From assembly GCF_900105805.1 (NCBI RefSeq), contig NZ_LT629788.1, forward strand, positions 3,286,001 to 3,350,000: a stretch of 64,000 nucleotides of DNA, in the 5' to 3' direction. A program made the position numbers and the translations under genes. Shown here piece by piece: positions 34,756 to 42,406 of the stretch. Source of the stretch: Pseudomonas moraviensis (GTDB lineage: Bacteria > Pseudomonadota > Gammaproteobacteria > Pseudomonadales > Pseudomonadaceae). Positions within the stretch are counted from its first letter, which is position 1. Every line of letters starts with the position of its first letter. A model generated the notes under the pieces. The model searched no databases. It saw only the letters and a list, made by a program, of their open reading frames with translations, and was not told the origin of the DNA.

Positions 34756-36000
34756 TCAACCCTCCCGATCAAACTGCGGAACGGTTGATATATCGTCATG
34801 CCCGGACATCGTCCTTTCAAAAATCTCAAAGTATTGGCTCACGCCCGATTTCACACTGAACCGACTTGCCGTCAACTTCGCAGCGCTGGCAAGACCATCG
34901 TACTCACCCGCCGACTTCAAAACCTTGCACACACTTCTGGCAAATCCTTGATGGTCGAAGAAATCCACCAACACTCCATTAATCCCATCAACGATCACTT
35001 CCTTGACCGGGGCCGTATCCGACGCAATGACCACGCAACCAGACGCCATCGCCTCCAGTAACGACCACGACAAAACAAACGGATACGTCAAATAAACATG
35101 GACTTTCGAACACTGCAGGACCGCTCGATAAGTCTGGTAAGAAAGCTTTCCTGTGAAATGCACTCTGGAGTGATCAAAACTTACTTCCGCCTCCATCCTG
35201 CGGCGCCAGCTTGCATACCCGACCGGCTTACTCCCATAACTGACGTCATCACCGCCAACCACGATGATTTGCGCATCGGGGCACTGAGCCTGAATATGCG
35301 GAATCGCTCGCATGAAACTGTGAAACCCGCGATAAGGCTCGAGATTTCTGGCGACGTAGGTAACGATCGGCTGTCCCGCTTTGAGCTCGATTCCATTGGG
35401 CAACCTGACTGCCCCGACTGTTGCCAGGTCAGAACCTTGAATGACACCTTCATGAATGACCCGGATTGCCGACCGGTAAGCGGCCGGAAAAAGGCTGCGC
35501 TGCCACTGCGTAGGCGAAATTGCGATATCACATTGTTCAAGATTCAAAAGATGCAGCGAATTGAGCACCCGCAGCCGTGACGATTCCGCCGTGGCCCGCG
35601 CAAACTCGGGGTCGAAGCCGGAATCGGCGCCCTGCGCTCGATAGTAGTACTCGCAATAGTGGATAAGCGGCGTATCGGGATAGACGTCCTTGGCGAAGAG
35701 CGTCTCTCCCCATCCGGGATGAGCGAGAATCGCGTCTGGTCGATAACCCGACCGTTTCAGCCTGCTCAGGATTGCGAAAACTTGCTGCCCATCCATCACG
35801 GCTTGTTCGTAGCGAATCAGATAGGGGTGCATATTGCCGGGCGCTCGGCTGGTCGCTCGATAGCGATAGATTTTCACCCCGACGACGCCCGGTGCCGTGT
35901 CCCGGCCTATCGCCACAACCTCGTCATGCCGGGCCATCGCCGCCAGCACCACATGGCGGAACTGACCCGGAAAATTTTGGTGAATAACCAGAAGCTTCAT
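34756..36000 (-). CDS. Glycosyltransferase, GT4 family
   Basis: A 414-residue GT-B-fold glycosyltransferase. It begins KLLVIHQNFPGQFRHVV, the N-terminal signature of a widespread GT4 subgroup, and has the donor-binding segment SWSLLEAMASGCVVIASD near residues 305-322 with the EAMA acidic motif. The ATG at 36000 is preferred over one five codons upstream. It heads an operon with a membrane protein and the giant RTX protein. The obvious hypotheses are that it glycosylates the RTX protein or makes a glycan it binds; neither is shown. Substrate unknown. Confidence 0.88.
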   Translation of the reverse strand: MKLLVIHQNFPGQFRHVVLAAMARHDEVVAIGRDTAPGVVGVKIYRYRATSRAPGNMHPYLIRYEQAVMDGQQVFAILSRLKRSGYRPDAILAHPGWGETLFAKDVYPDTPLIHYCEYYYRAQGADSGFDPEFARATAESSRLRVLNSLHLLNLEQCDIAISPTQWQRSLFPAAYRSAIRVIHEGVIQGSDLATVGAVRLPNGIELKAGQPIVTYVARNLEPYRGFHSFMRAIPHIQAQCPDAQIIVVGGDDVSYGSKPVGYASWRRRMEAEVSFDHSRVHFTGKLSYQTYRAVLQCSKVHVYLTYPFVLSWSLLEAMASGCVVIASDTAPVKEVIVDGINGVLVDFFDHQGFARSVCKVLKSAGEYDGLASAAKLTASRFSVKSGVSQYFEIFERTMSGHDDISTVPQFDREG

Positions 36001-36157
36001 AGCGCTAACGTCCATTTTTCGCCGCTATTGAGCTGAGGATCTCTCACGTCGTTCGGCATCCACAAACGCTAACAAATGCCACGAAATGAAACTGTAGGAC
36101 GCTTCCGGGAATCCCTTGGGAGAAGGCGAATGAAACTACTTTTCGACGGGCAAAAAA

Positions 36158-36180
36158 AAGCGGCGCCTGATGCGCCGCTT
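36158..36180 (-). terminator. Terminator after the Tyr-rich lipoprotein gene
   Basis: AAGCGGCGC and GCGCCGCTT form a 9-bp stem around CTGAT; on the minus strand eight T residues follow. It lies 17 bp downstream of the lipoprotein stop. Confidence 0.92.
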
Positions 36181-36196
36181 GTTTGTTTACGGTTAA

Positions 36197-36601
36197 TTAC
36201 CAGCGGTTGCCACGGCCGTTGTAGTCACGGCGACCGCTGTGGCGATCGTAGTTGCCGCGGCCACGGTGGTCGTTGTCCCAACCGCCGCGACGGTGGCCGT
36301 CCCAACGTCCGCGATCATTGCCGTGCCAGCGACGGCTTTCGTAATAGCGTGGGGCCGGTTGGTAGTGACGCGGGGCCTGGTAATAACGCGGTTGCTGGTA
36401 GTACCGCGGCGCTGGCTGGTAATAGCGCGGCTGGGTGTAATAGGTGCCGCCGCTACGGTAATAGGAGCCGCCACCGCTGTAATAGGCCGGTGCGGGTGAT
36501 GTGTAGACCTCTGACCTGTAGTAGCTGTCTCCGTATGAATATGGGACGCATCCGCCAAGGGAAAAAAGCATCACGGCAAGCAGTACGATTCGGCGATACA
36601 T
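36197..36601 (-). CDS. Tyr/Arg/Gly-rich low-complexity lipoprotein
   Basis: A 134-residue predicted lipoprotein. The start at 36601 has AGGAGG upstream and gives a signal MYRRIVLLAVMLFSLGGC with lipobox SLGGC, so Cys18 would be lipidated. The mature part is made of degenerate repeats of the RYYQPAPRYY type (about residues 45-90), followed by a basic Gly/Arg/Asp tail ending NRW. No catalytic domain is apparent. Such tyrosine-rich surface lipoproteins are seen in pseudomonads without assigned function. A strong terminator ends the single-gene transcript. Confidence 0.8.
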   Translation of the reverse strand: MYRRIVLLAVMLFSLGGCVPYSYGDSYYRSEVYTSPAPAYYSGGGSYYRSGGTYYTQPRYYQPAPRYYQQPRYYQAPRHYQPAPRYYESRRWHGNDRGRWDGHRRGGWDNDHRGRGNYDRHSGRRDYNGRGNRW

Positions 36602-36971
36602 GGCGGCCTCCTGGACCGCGGGTTGGCCACACCAGCGACGCTGGCAGGCGACAGTCAAAAATTCTGTGACTGTCGAAAAATCAGACAGCGTTTTCCGAAT
36701 CTGGTGCGTTCCTGCAACAAGTTGAAACAAGTGATTATGAAATCCTGTTTACTTCACGGAGATGAGTTTCAGAGGCGATCATTTGACTGATACCGAGCCG
36801 ATCAGCAATTTCGCCATCACCACAATCAGCCTCTGCCTCCGGTAGAAGGATGCGATTTCCCTGACACACCGCTGAGTCATATCCCCCGCCATTTCAGGCA
36901 CAAATCCCGCAGTGTTTTCCCGACCATCCCACTAGAATGCATCCCATCGGGCCACTGCCAACGGATCTGCC
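36602..36971. other. Intergenic region between lipoprotein and diguanylate cyclase genes
   Basis: A 370-bp divergent gap holding both promoters. No gene, terminator or clear palindrome was seen; the middle is noticeably AT-rich compared with its surroundings. Confidence 0.5.
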
Positions 36972-38459
36972 ATGCCGCTTCGTTCTCCCTTGTACTCGCA
37001 ACGTTCACTGGTGCTCACCTTGGTCGCCCTGCTCGGCGCCGGGTTTCTCGCCACCTCGCTGTTGAGCTATTTCGCTTCCCGCGGGTCGATCCGCGACAAC
37101 ATCGTCAACACCGAACTGCCGTTGACCTCCGACACGGTCTATTCGGAAATCCAGAAAGACCTGGTCCGGCCGATCCTGATTTCTTCGATGATGTCCCGCG
37201 ACACGTTCATGCGCGACTGGGTGGTCAACGGCGAACAGAACCCCGAGCAGATGACCCGTTACCTCGACGAAGTCATGACCCATTACGGCGCCTACACCGC
37301 ATTCTTCGTTTCCAATGCCACGCTCACCTACTACCACGCCAAAGGCGTGCTCAAGCAGGTCAAAATCGAAGAGCCGCGCGATGCCTGGTATTTCCGCGTA
37401 CGCGACATGCGGGACCCGTACGAGATCAACGTCGATCCGGATCTGGCCAACAAGGACAATCTGACGTTCTTCATCAACTACAAGGTCTACGACTACCACA
37501 ACCGCTTCATCGGCGCCGCGGGCGTGGGCCTGACCGTGGACGCGGTGATCAAGCTGATCGACAAGTATCAACAGCGCTATCAACGCAGCGTGTACTTCGT
37601 CGACACCTTCGGCCGCCTCGTGTTGACCGGTGCCGAGGGCGGCCCGGAAGGCGCGCACATCGGCCAGGGCCTCGGCGAACTGGAAAGCATGAAAAGTCTG
37701 GTCAGCCAGTTGCCCAAGCCGCACAGCGGCAGTTACGAATACTCCACCCACGGCCAGGGACATTTTCTCAACGTGCGGTTTATTCCCGAGTTGAACTGGT
37801 ACCTGTTCGTCGATAAACGCGAGGACGGCGCGCTGAGCGAAATCCGCCAGTCGCTGTATCTCAATCTGCTGATCTGCCTGCTGGTGACGCTGATAGTGCT
37901 GGCGCTGCTCAATCGGGTGATCAAGCGCTTCCAGGCGAAGATTCAGGCGCACGCCACACTCGACAGCCTCACCGAACTACCGAACCGACGTGGCTTCGAC
38001 ATTCTTGCCGCACAGGCACTGCACGAGGCTCAACGCGAAACCCGGCCGCTGACCGCTTTGCTGCTCGACCTCGACCACTTCAAGACGTTGAATGACACTT
38101 ACGGGCACATGGCCGGCGATCAGGTGTTGATCGGGTTCGCCCGCGATCTGCAAAGTTGCCTGCGCCACGCGGATATCGTCTGCCGCTGGGGCGGTGAAGA
38201 ATTCATCGTTCTGTTGAAAGACACCGACGGCGAGACCGCGCAGAAAATCGCCGAAAAAATCCGTCAGCACGTCGAGCAACACGAATATGCCTACGACGGC
38301 CACAGCCTGCATCTGACGGTGAGCATCGGCGCCACCACCGTGCAACGCGATGACACCTTGCACAGCCTGCTGTCCCGGGCCGATCATGCGATGTACCGCG
38401 CCAAGCAATCCGGGCGCAACCGCACCTGCATGGAAATGCCGCACTCGACCTATGCCTGA
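36972..38459 (+). CDS. Diguanylate cyclase with periplasmic sensor (Cache) domain
   Basis: A 495-residue membrane protein predicted to make cyclic di-GMP. A helix near residues 14-33 and a second near 295-315 (LNLLICLLVTLIVLALLNRV) enclose a periplasmic sensor domain of the Cache type. The GGDEF domain starts near 333 (LTELPNRRGFD) and has an active-site GGEEF near 413 with an inhibitory I-site RHAD five residues before it, so the enzyme should be active and product-regulated. The next small gene starts inside its stop region, so the two are translationally coupled. Confidence 0.92.
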   Translation: MPLRSPLYSQRSLVLTLVALLGAGFLATSLLSYFASRGSIRDNIVNTELPLTSDTVYSEIQKDLVRPILISSMMSRDTFMRDWVVNGEQNPEQMTRYLDEVMTHYGAYTAFFVSNATLTYYHAKGVLKQVKIEEPRDAWYFRVRDMRDPYEINVDPDLANKDNLTFFINYKVYDYHNRFIGAAGVGLTVDAVIKLIDKYQQRYQRSVYFVDTFGRLVLTGAEGGPEGAHIGQGLGELESMKSLVSQLPKPHSGSYEYSTHGQGHFLNVRFIPELNWYLFVDKREDGALSEIRQSLYLNLLICLLVTLIVLALLNRVIKRFQAKIQAHATLDSLTELPNRRGFDILAAQALHEAQRETRPLTALLLDLDHFKTLNDTYGHMAGDQVLIGFARDLQSCLRHADIVCRWGGEEFIVLLKDTDGETAQKIAEKIRQHVEQHEYAYDGHSLHLTVSIGATTVQRDDTLHSLLSRADHAMYRAKQSGRNRTCMEMPHSTYA

Positions 38460-38682
38460 TCTCAACGTCAAACCCGAACACTGCCCTGCGTGTGGCGCCC
38501 GCAACGACTGCAGCCTCGCCGACCCGCGCACCGCCGACCGCGAATGCTGGTGCTACGGCGTAACCATCGATCCGGCAGTGCTCGAGGCGCTGCCGTTCGA
38601 GCTGCGCAATCAAGCCTGCCTGTGCCCGCGCTGCGCGCAGGTCGAAGCGCAACTGCAAGCAGGCCGGCGGCCGATCCCGTAA
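38452..38682 (+). CDS. Cysteine-rich CWC family protein
   Basis: A 76-residue protein with the pattern CPACGARNDC, a CWCYGV segment and CLCPRCA, seven or more cysteines in all. This matches the cysteine-rich CWC family, likely a zinc-binding fold of unknown function. The ATG at 38452 overlaps the end of the cyclase gene by 8 bp; the longer frame from 38350 is a shadow of the cyclase. It precedes an RsuA-type gene with a short gap, a linkage conserved in Pseudomonas. Confidence 0.85.
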   Translation: MPDLNVKPEHCPACGARNDCSLADPRTADRECWCYGVTIDPAVLEALPFELRNQACLCPRCAQVEAQLQAGRRPIP

Positions 38683-38715
38683 GATGCGCGACCCTTTTTC
38701 CGTTGAATTGTGACC

Positions 38716-39408
38716 ATGCGCGTCGACCGTTTCCTCAGCAATCTGCCCCGCTACAACCGTCAGCAGGTTCGCCTGTTGCTGGTGGAAAAGCGCGTGCGGA
38801 TTGACGGAAAAATCGTCAGCGACCCGCACAGTGAGGTACTGGAATTCAGCCGGGTCGAAATCGACGATGAGGTGCTGCAAAGCGGCAAACCGGCGCGCTA
38901 TTTCATGCTGCATAAACCGCCGGGTTGCGTCAGCGCCACCCGCGATCCGCAGCATGCGACCGTGCTCGACCTGCTCGATGAACCGGACAAGGAAGAGCTG
39001 CACATCGCCGGGCGTCTGGACTTCAATACCACCGGGCTGATGCTGATCACCAACGACGGCGCCTGGTCGCGGCGACTGACGCAGCCGCAAACCAGACTGC
39101 CGAAGGTCTATTACGTCGAAACCGAGCAGGACATCGACGCAGGCTACGCGCTGAAATTTGCCGAGGGCATCTACTTCGCTTTCGAGGATCTGACCACGCA
39201 ACCGGCGCATCTGGAGCTGCTCGGTCCGCGCTCGGCGCGGCTGAGCATCGTTGAAGGCCGCTACCATCAGGTCAAGCGCATGTTTGGTTTTTTCAACAAC
39301 AAAGTGCTGCGCCTGCATCGCGAATCCATCGGTGAACTGGCCCTCGACCACGCGCTAAAACCGGGCGAGTACCGCGTTTTACGCACCGAAGAGATCCATT
39401 TGTTCTAA
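38716..39408 (+). CDS. Pseudouridine synthase, RsuA family (16S rRNA)
   Basis: A 230-residue RNA-modifying enzyme. An S4 RNA-binding domain covers about residues 1-50 (MRVDRFLSNLPRYNRQQVR), and the catalytic Asp lies in GRLDFNTTGLMLITNDG near residue 104. The YHQVKRMFGFF segment is the conserved C-terminal motif. In E. coli RsuA makes pseudouridine 516 in 16S rRNA; RluE/RluF relatives act on 23S, so the exact target is inferred from overall length and the S4 domain. Confidence 0.9.
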   Translation: MRVDRFLSNLPRYNRQQVRLLLVEKRVRIDGKIVSDPHSEVLEFSRVEIDDEVLQSGKPARYFMLHKPPGCVSATRDPQHATVLDLLDEPDKEELHIAGRLDFNTTGLMLITNDGAWSRRLTQPQTRLPKVYYVETEQDIDAGYALKFAEGIYFAFEDLTTQPAHLELLGPRSARLSIVEGRYHQVKRMFGFFNNKVLRLHRESIGELALDHALKPGEYRVLRTEEIHLF

Positions 39409-39724
39409 GCCCGCTACCGCTCAGCCGAAGTTGTCGAACAATTTACCAACCGCACTTGCGTGATCCTGGCTCCCCTGCTTGAATCAGGACGTCGGCCGAA
39501 ATGTGACCGATTAGTCACCACATACTTCCAAGAAACTTTTTGTCGGTCGTCTGCCCTTAGGGGCTGCGCCTCAGCCGGCAATCTGCCCGCCAATAACAAC
39601 ACCCGTCGACCTGCCGTACCGGATCGACATGGGCCAGCACATTCCAGGCGTATGCCTACCTGTCACAAAGCTCGTGCAATCTCGATTGCGCGCATACCCG
39701 CTTGCTTGCCAGGAGTCTTATGAC
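39409..39724. other. Intergenic region upstream of phaG
   Basis: A 316-bp gap with no supported gene. It contains the inverted repeat GTGAC-N6-GTCAC at 39503-39518, which may be a regulator site for phaG. No terminator for the rsuA-like gene was recognised. Confidence 0.5.
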
Positions 39725-40609
39725 ATGAGGCCAGAAATCGCTGTGCTGGATATACAGGGTCAGTATCGGGTTTACACGGAGTTCTATCGCGCAGACGCCG
39801 CAGAAAAGACCATCATTCTGGTCAACGGCTCGATGGCCACGACTGCGTCGTTTGCACAGACCGTGAAAAACCTGCACCCGCAATTCAACGTGGTCTGCTA
39901 CGACCAGCCCTACGCGGGCCGGTCAAAAGCCCACAACCGGCATGAGAAACATCTGACGAAGGAAGTCGAAGGGCAGATTCTTCTGGAGCTGATCGACCAC
40001 TTTGCTGCCGAGCACGTGCTGTCCTTCTCCTGGGGCGGTGCGGCAACATTGGTCGCCCTCGCCCAGCAGCCCCGGCGTATCGAAAAAGCCGTGATCAGCT
40101 CGTTTTCACCGGTGATCAATGCACACATGCTCGATTACCTCGAGCGCGGCGTCGACTACCTCGGCAGCCGCGACGGCGACCGGGTCGGCCATCTGGTCAA
40201 CAACACCATCGGCAAACACCTGCCGTCGCTGTTCAAACGCTTCAACTATCGCCACGTCAGCAGCCTCGCCGAGCATGAATACGGGCAGATGCACTTTCAC
40301 ATCAACGATGTGCTGCACAGCGATCGACAGTGCTATCTGAACGCGGCGAAAAAGATCAACGTGCCGGTGCTGTTTCTCAACGGTGAATGGGACGAATACA
40401 CCGCCGCCGAGGATGCGCGACTGTTCGGCAATCACGTCGCCCACAGCAGCTTCACCACCCTGCAAGCCACCGGGCACTTCCTCGACATGGAGCACAAAGC
40501 CGCCTGCCGCGACAGCCAGAACGCCCTGCTCGGCTTTCTGAAACCCGCGCCGCAAGCCAGCCGAACGCGCTACTCGTTTGTGCAGGATCAACATGCACTG
40601 GCCATTTGA
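39725..40609 (+). CDS. phaG: PhaG, (R)-3-hydroxyacyl-ACP:CoA transacylase / thioesterase
   Basis: A 294-residue alpha/beta-hydrolase-fold enzyme. The start MRPEIAVLDIQGQYRVYTEF and the segments NLHPQFNVV and GKHLPSLFKRFNYRHVSSL closely match what I recall of P. putida PhaG, which links fatty acid synthesis to medium-chain polyhydroxyalkanoate. The nucleophile is the Ser in LSFSWGGAA near residue 102; a His lies in ATGHFLDME near 252. RhlA, the rhamnolipid precursor enzyme, is a relative, but the identity here favours PhaG. It stands as a single gene away from other pha genes, as in other pseudomonads. Confidence 0.88.
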   Translation: MRPEIAVLDIQGQYRVYTEFYRADAAEKTIILVNGSMATTASFAQTVKNLHPQFNVVCYDQPYAGRSKAHNRHEKHLTKEVEGQILLELIDHFAAEHVLSFSWGGAATLVALAQQPRRIEKAVISSFSPVINAHMLDYLERGVDYLGSRDGDRVGHLVNNTIGKHLPSLFKRFNYRHVSSLAEHEYGQMHFHINDVLHSDRQCYLNAAKKINVPVLFLNGEWDEYTAAEDARLFGNHVAHSSFTTLQATGHFLDMEHKAACRDSQNALLGFLKPAPQASRTRYSFVQDQHALAI

Positions 40610-40767
40610 AACCGCGTCATCGCGGGCAAGGCTGCAAGCCTGAGGTGCCTTACTGCACCGGCGCACCACTTGCTCGCGATCGACCGATTTCTGCGTGGCA
40701 AAGCCATCGCGAAGAAAAGAAAACTTCAAATCCGTGGCCGAGTCTGGTACAAAGTCAGCCGCTCTGA

Positions 40768-40841
40768 GCGGGTATAGTTTAGTGGTAGAACGAAAGCTTC
40801 CCAAGCTTTAGATGAGGGTTCGATTCCCTCTACCCGCTCCA
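40768..40841 (+). tRNA. tRNA-Gly(CCC)
   Basis: A 74-nt cloverleaf with acceptor GCGGGTA/TACCCGC, D arm containing GTTTAGTGGTAGAAC, anticodon arm AAAGC-TTCCCAA-GCTTT giving anticodon CCC, T arm GAGGGTTCGATTCCCTC and encoded CCA. A strong terminator follows. The next 5 kb are accessory-looking, but no repeat of the tRNA 3' end was found in the window. Confidence 0.97.
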
Positions 40842-40890
40842 CCGAATATTGATCTCGCGTTGGGTTGTCTGACGGGGGATGCAGGAATAG

Positions 40891-40921
40891 AAAAACCGGC
40901 CTTGATGGCCGGTTTTTTTTT
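40891..40921 (+). terminator. Terminator after tRNA-Gly
   Basis: AAAAACCGGCC and GGCCGGTTTTT form the stem around TTGAT, with nine T in a row on the plus strand. Confidence 0.93.
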
Positions 40922-40974
40922 GCGCGGGATTTCACGCGTATTCGCGGCAAAGACTTTCGTGGAAGGTGTGAGCC

Positions 40975-41270
40975 CTACCTCTTGGGTTTACTTCTCGAAA
41001 TCCTGATGCAGCTTCGCCAGTCGTTAAAGATCGGTTCCCCGGCTTTGTGTGGGACATTCAGTCGAGTGAATACCTCCCTCCAGTCGGCGAGCGCAGCGAG
41101 AGTCTGCTCGATGTATTCTTCGGCCTTGAGGTATTTGTAATCCCTGCAAATCTCCATGATCCGCTTGCGCGGCCACCGAAGTCAGCGGCCCGCGACTTTA
41201 ATCAGCTCACCAACCTTGGCGCCGTCTTCAAAACATTCAGCGCTTCTGTTTGTTTGAACGGCTTGATCAT
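40975..41270 (-). pseudogene. hipA toxin remnant (frameshift, stop and large internal deletion)
   Basis: The frame begins ATG at 41270, overlapping the upstream hipB-like stop as TGATG, the coupling usual for hipBA pairs. It reads MIKPFKQTEALNV and then needs one extra T near 41232 to continue as FEDGAKVGELIKVAGR, which matches the HipA N-terminus. An in-frame TGA follows. The same frame then continues KRIMEICRDYKYLKAEEYI and TLAALADWREVFTRL to a stop at 40975, resembling the HipA C-terminal end. Full HipA proteins have about 430 residues; only about 100 codons remain, so the kinase core is gone. Confidence 0.6.
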
Positions 41271-41475
41271 CAGCGCATCCCTCTCTTGCGCCTGGCATTC
41301 TTCAGCTCATCCAGCGAGCCCGGGTGCTCAGGTTTGAACAGTTTGGTCACAGCGTCGAGTTCATCAAGCGCAGTGGCGATCAGGATCAAAGCCTCCAACG
41401 TCACGAGCCCGGTCGCTTCGAATCGCTTGATGGTGGATTCGGAAACCCCCGCCTTTTCTGCGAGCGTCTTGCGAG
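41270..41475 (-). pseudogene. hipB-like antitoxin, 5' truncated
   Basis: The reading frame LAEKAGVSESTIKRFEATG is the helix-turn-helix of HipB-type antitoxins, followed by LEALILIATALDELDAV and a C-terminus LDELKNARRKRGMR typical of antitoxins paired with HipA. The frame continues upstream to a TTG at 41593, but that first third is antisense to a higB fragment and not HipB-like. The native start has therefore been lost at a junction near 41460-41480. A fused protein of 107 residues starting at the TTG might still be made. Confidence 0.6.
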
Positions 41476-41623
41476 CGTCCTCAAGGGAGCCAGGGTGGTA
41501 TTCAATATCGGCGGGAATAAATATCGAGTGATTCTGGCGATCGACTACCAACGGCAACTCGGCTTTATCCGCTTCGTTGGGACTAACGCTCAATACGACC
41601 AGATCAACGCGGAGACCGTTTAA
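41468..41623 (+). pseudogene. higB toxin 3' fragment
   Basis: The plus-strand frame ends ASVLKGARVVFNIGGN, YRVILAIDY, GFIRFVGTNAQYDQINAETV, which closely follows the C-terminal half of HigB-type RelE-superfamily toxins. The N-terminal half is missing and replaced by sequence antisense to the hipB remnant. The stop TAA overlaps the higA start as TAATG, as in intact higBA operons. The open frame extends back to 41324, but this upstream part is not HigB. Confidence 0.65.
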
Positions 41624-41979
41624 TGAACATCAGACCCATTCGTAGCCCGGAAGACCTGAGCGCAGCATTGCTGCGCATGGAACAGCTGTGGGGTGCAGAA
41701 ATCGACTCGCCGGAGGGCGATGAGTTGGAAATTCTCGCTCTGCTGATCGAAAAGTATGAGGAGCAGCATTTTCCGATGCCGCCTTCTGATCCCATTGAAG
41801 CCATCAAATTTCGTATGGATCAGCAAGGTTTGACACCGCGGGATCTTGAGCCCTTTATTGGCACAAGTGGCCGCGTTTCGGAGGTGCTGAACCGCAAACG
41901 CAAGCTGAGTCTGGCGATGATCAAACGTCTGCACGATGGCTTGCGTATTCCTTATGAATGCCTGCTCGCCAGTGTCTGA
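41623..41979 (+). CDS. HigA-type antitoxin / XRE regulator
   Basis: A 118-residue protein with an N-terminal helical part (LSAALLRMEQLWGAEIDSPEG) and a C-terminal helix-turn-helix, LTPRDLEPFIGTSGRVSEVL followed by NRKRKLSLAMIKRLHDGL. This is the layout of HigA-type antitoxins that follow HigB toxins. The GGAGA site 8 nt upstream is intact. Its cognate toxin gene is reduced to a 3' fragment, so it is an orphan antitoxin, possibly kept as a regulator or as an anti-addiction module. Confidence 0.85.
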   Translation: MNIRPIRSPEDLSAALLRMEQLWGAEIDSPEGDELEILALLIEKYEEQHFPMPPSDPIEAIKFRMDQQGLTPRDLEPFIGTSGRVSEVLNRKRKLSLAMIKRLHDGLRIPYECLLASV

Positions 41980-41998
41980 AGAAAATATATCGCACGAA

Positions 41999-42021
41999 AA
42001 ACCGGTCGCAACGACCGGTTT
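41999..42021 (+). terminator. Terminator after higA
   Basis: AACCGGTCG and CGACCGGTT pair around CAA, with TTCTTTTT after it and a run of A before it. It can serve both higA and the convergent DUF6124 gene. Confidence 0.88.
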
Positions 42022-42046
42022 CTTTTTACCCGGAAATCAACGCCGG

Positions 42047-42406
42047 CTAACCCACCGGCACCACATTATCCAAAACCTGATTCACCGCCAGTTCGCCCAG
42101 CATGACGACCTGGGCGATGCCGAGCAGGGTTTTGCGCTGGCTGCCGTCGAGCAAGGCAGCGAAATCGCCGAGCATGACGCTGGCCGAGCCGAGGGATTCG
42201 CTGGCATTGACCAGTAGCGACTCGGTGTCGGTGCTCGGGTTGACCTGGAACATGCTGCTGGTCTGGTACGGCGGTGAAGTGGTTTTCGGCGGGATGAGAT
42301 AGTGGTCGAGGGCGCGTTCGGCGGCTTCGTGGAGTTTTTTTGAGTCGAGGGACTCGTACGGAGAGGCCGGGTCGGTTTCCGGCGGATTTGGCGTTACTTT
42401 GAACAC
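42047..42406 (-). CDS. DUF6124 family protein
   Basis: A 119-residue protein starting, after a GTG at 42406, with FKVTPNPPETDP and ESLDSKKLHEAAERALDHYL, features I associate with a small Pseudomonas-specific family (DUF6124). AAAGG lies 10 nt before the GTG. An ATG 44 codons upstream would add a segment not conserved in the family. The C-terminal half (ASVMLGDFAALLDGSQRKTLLGIAQ) is helical. No function is known. The region upstream carries repeated CTACTAAAC boxes reported separately. Confidence 0.78.
   Translation of the reverse strand: MFKVTPNPPETDPASPYESLDSKKLHEAAERALDHYLIPPKTTSPPYQTSSMFQVNPSTDTESLLVNASESLGSASVMLGDFAALLDGSQRKTLLGIAQVVMLGELAVNQVLDNVVPVG

Noticed and set aside
39503..39518. 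Vfr/CRP binding site upstream of phaG
   Set aside because: The spacing between half sites and the flanking bases do not match the CRP/Vfr consensus well enough.
40616..40695. Further REP-like element downstream of phaG
   Set aside because: TCGCGGGCAAGG and GCTCGCGATCG resemble REP ends only weakly; not enough to call a repeat.
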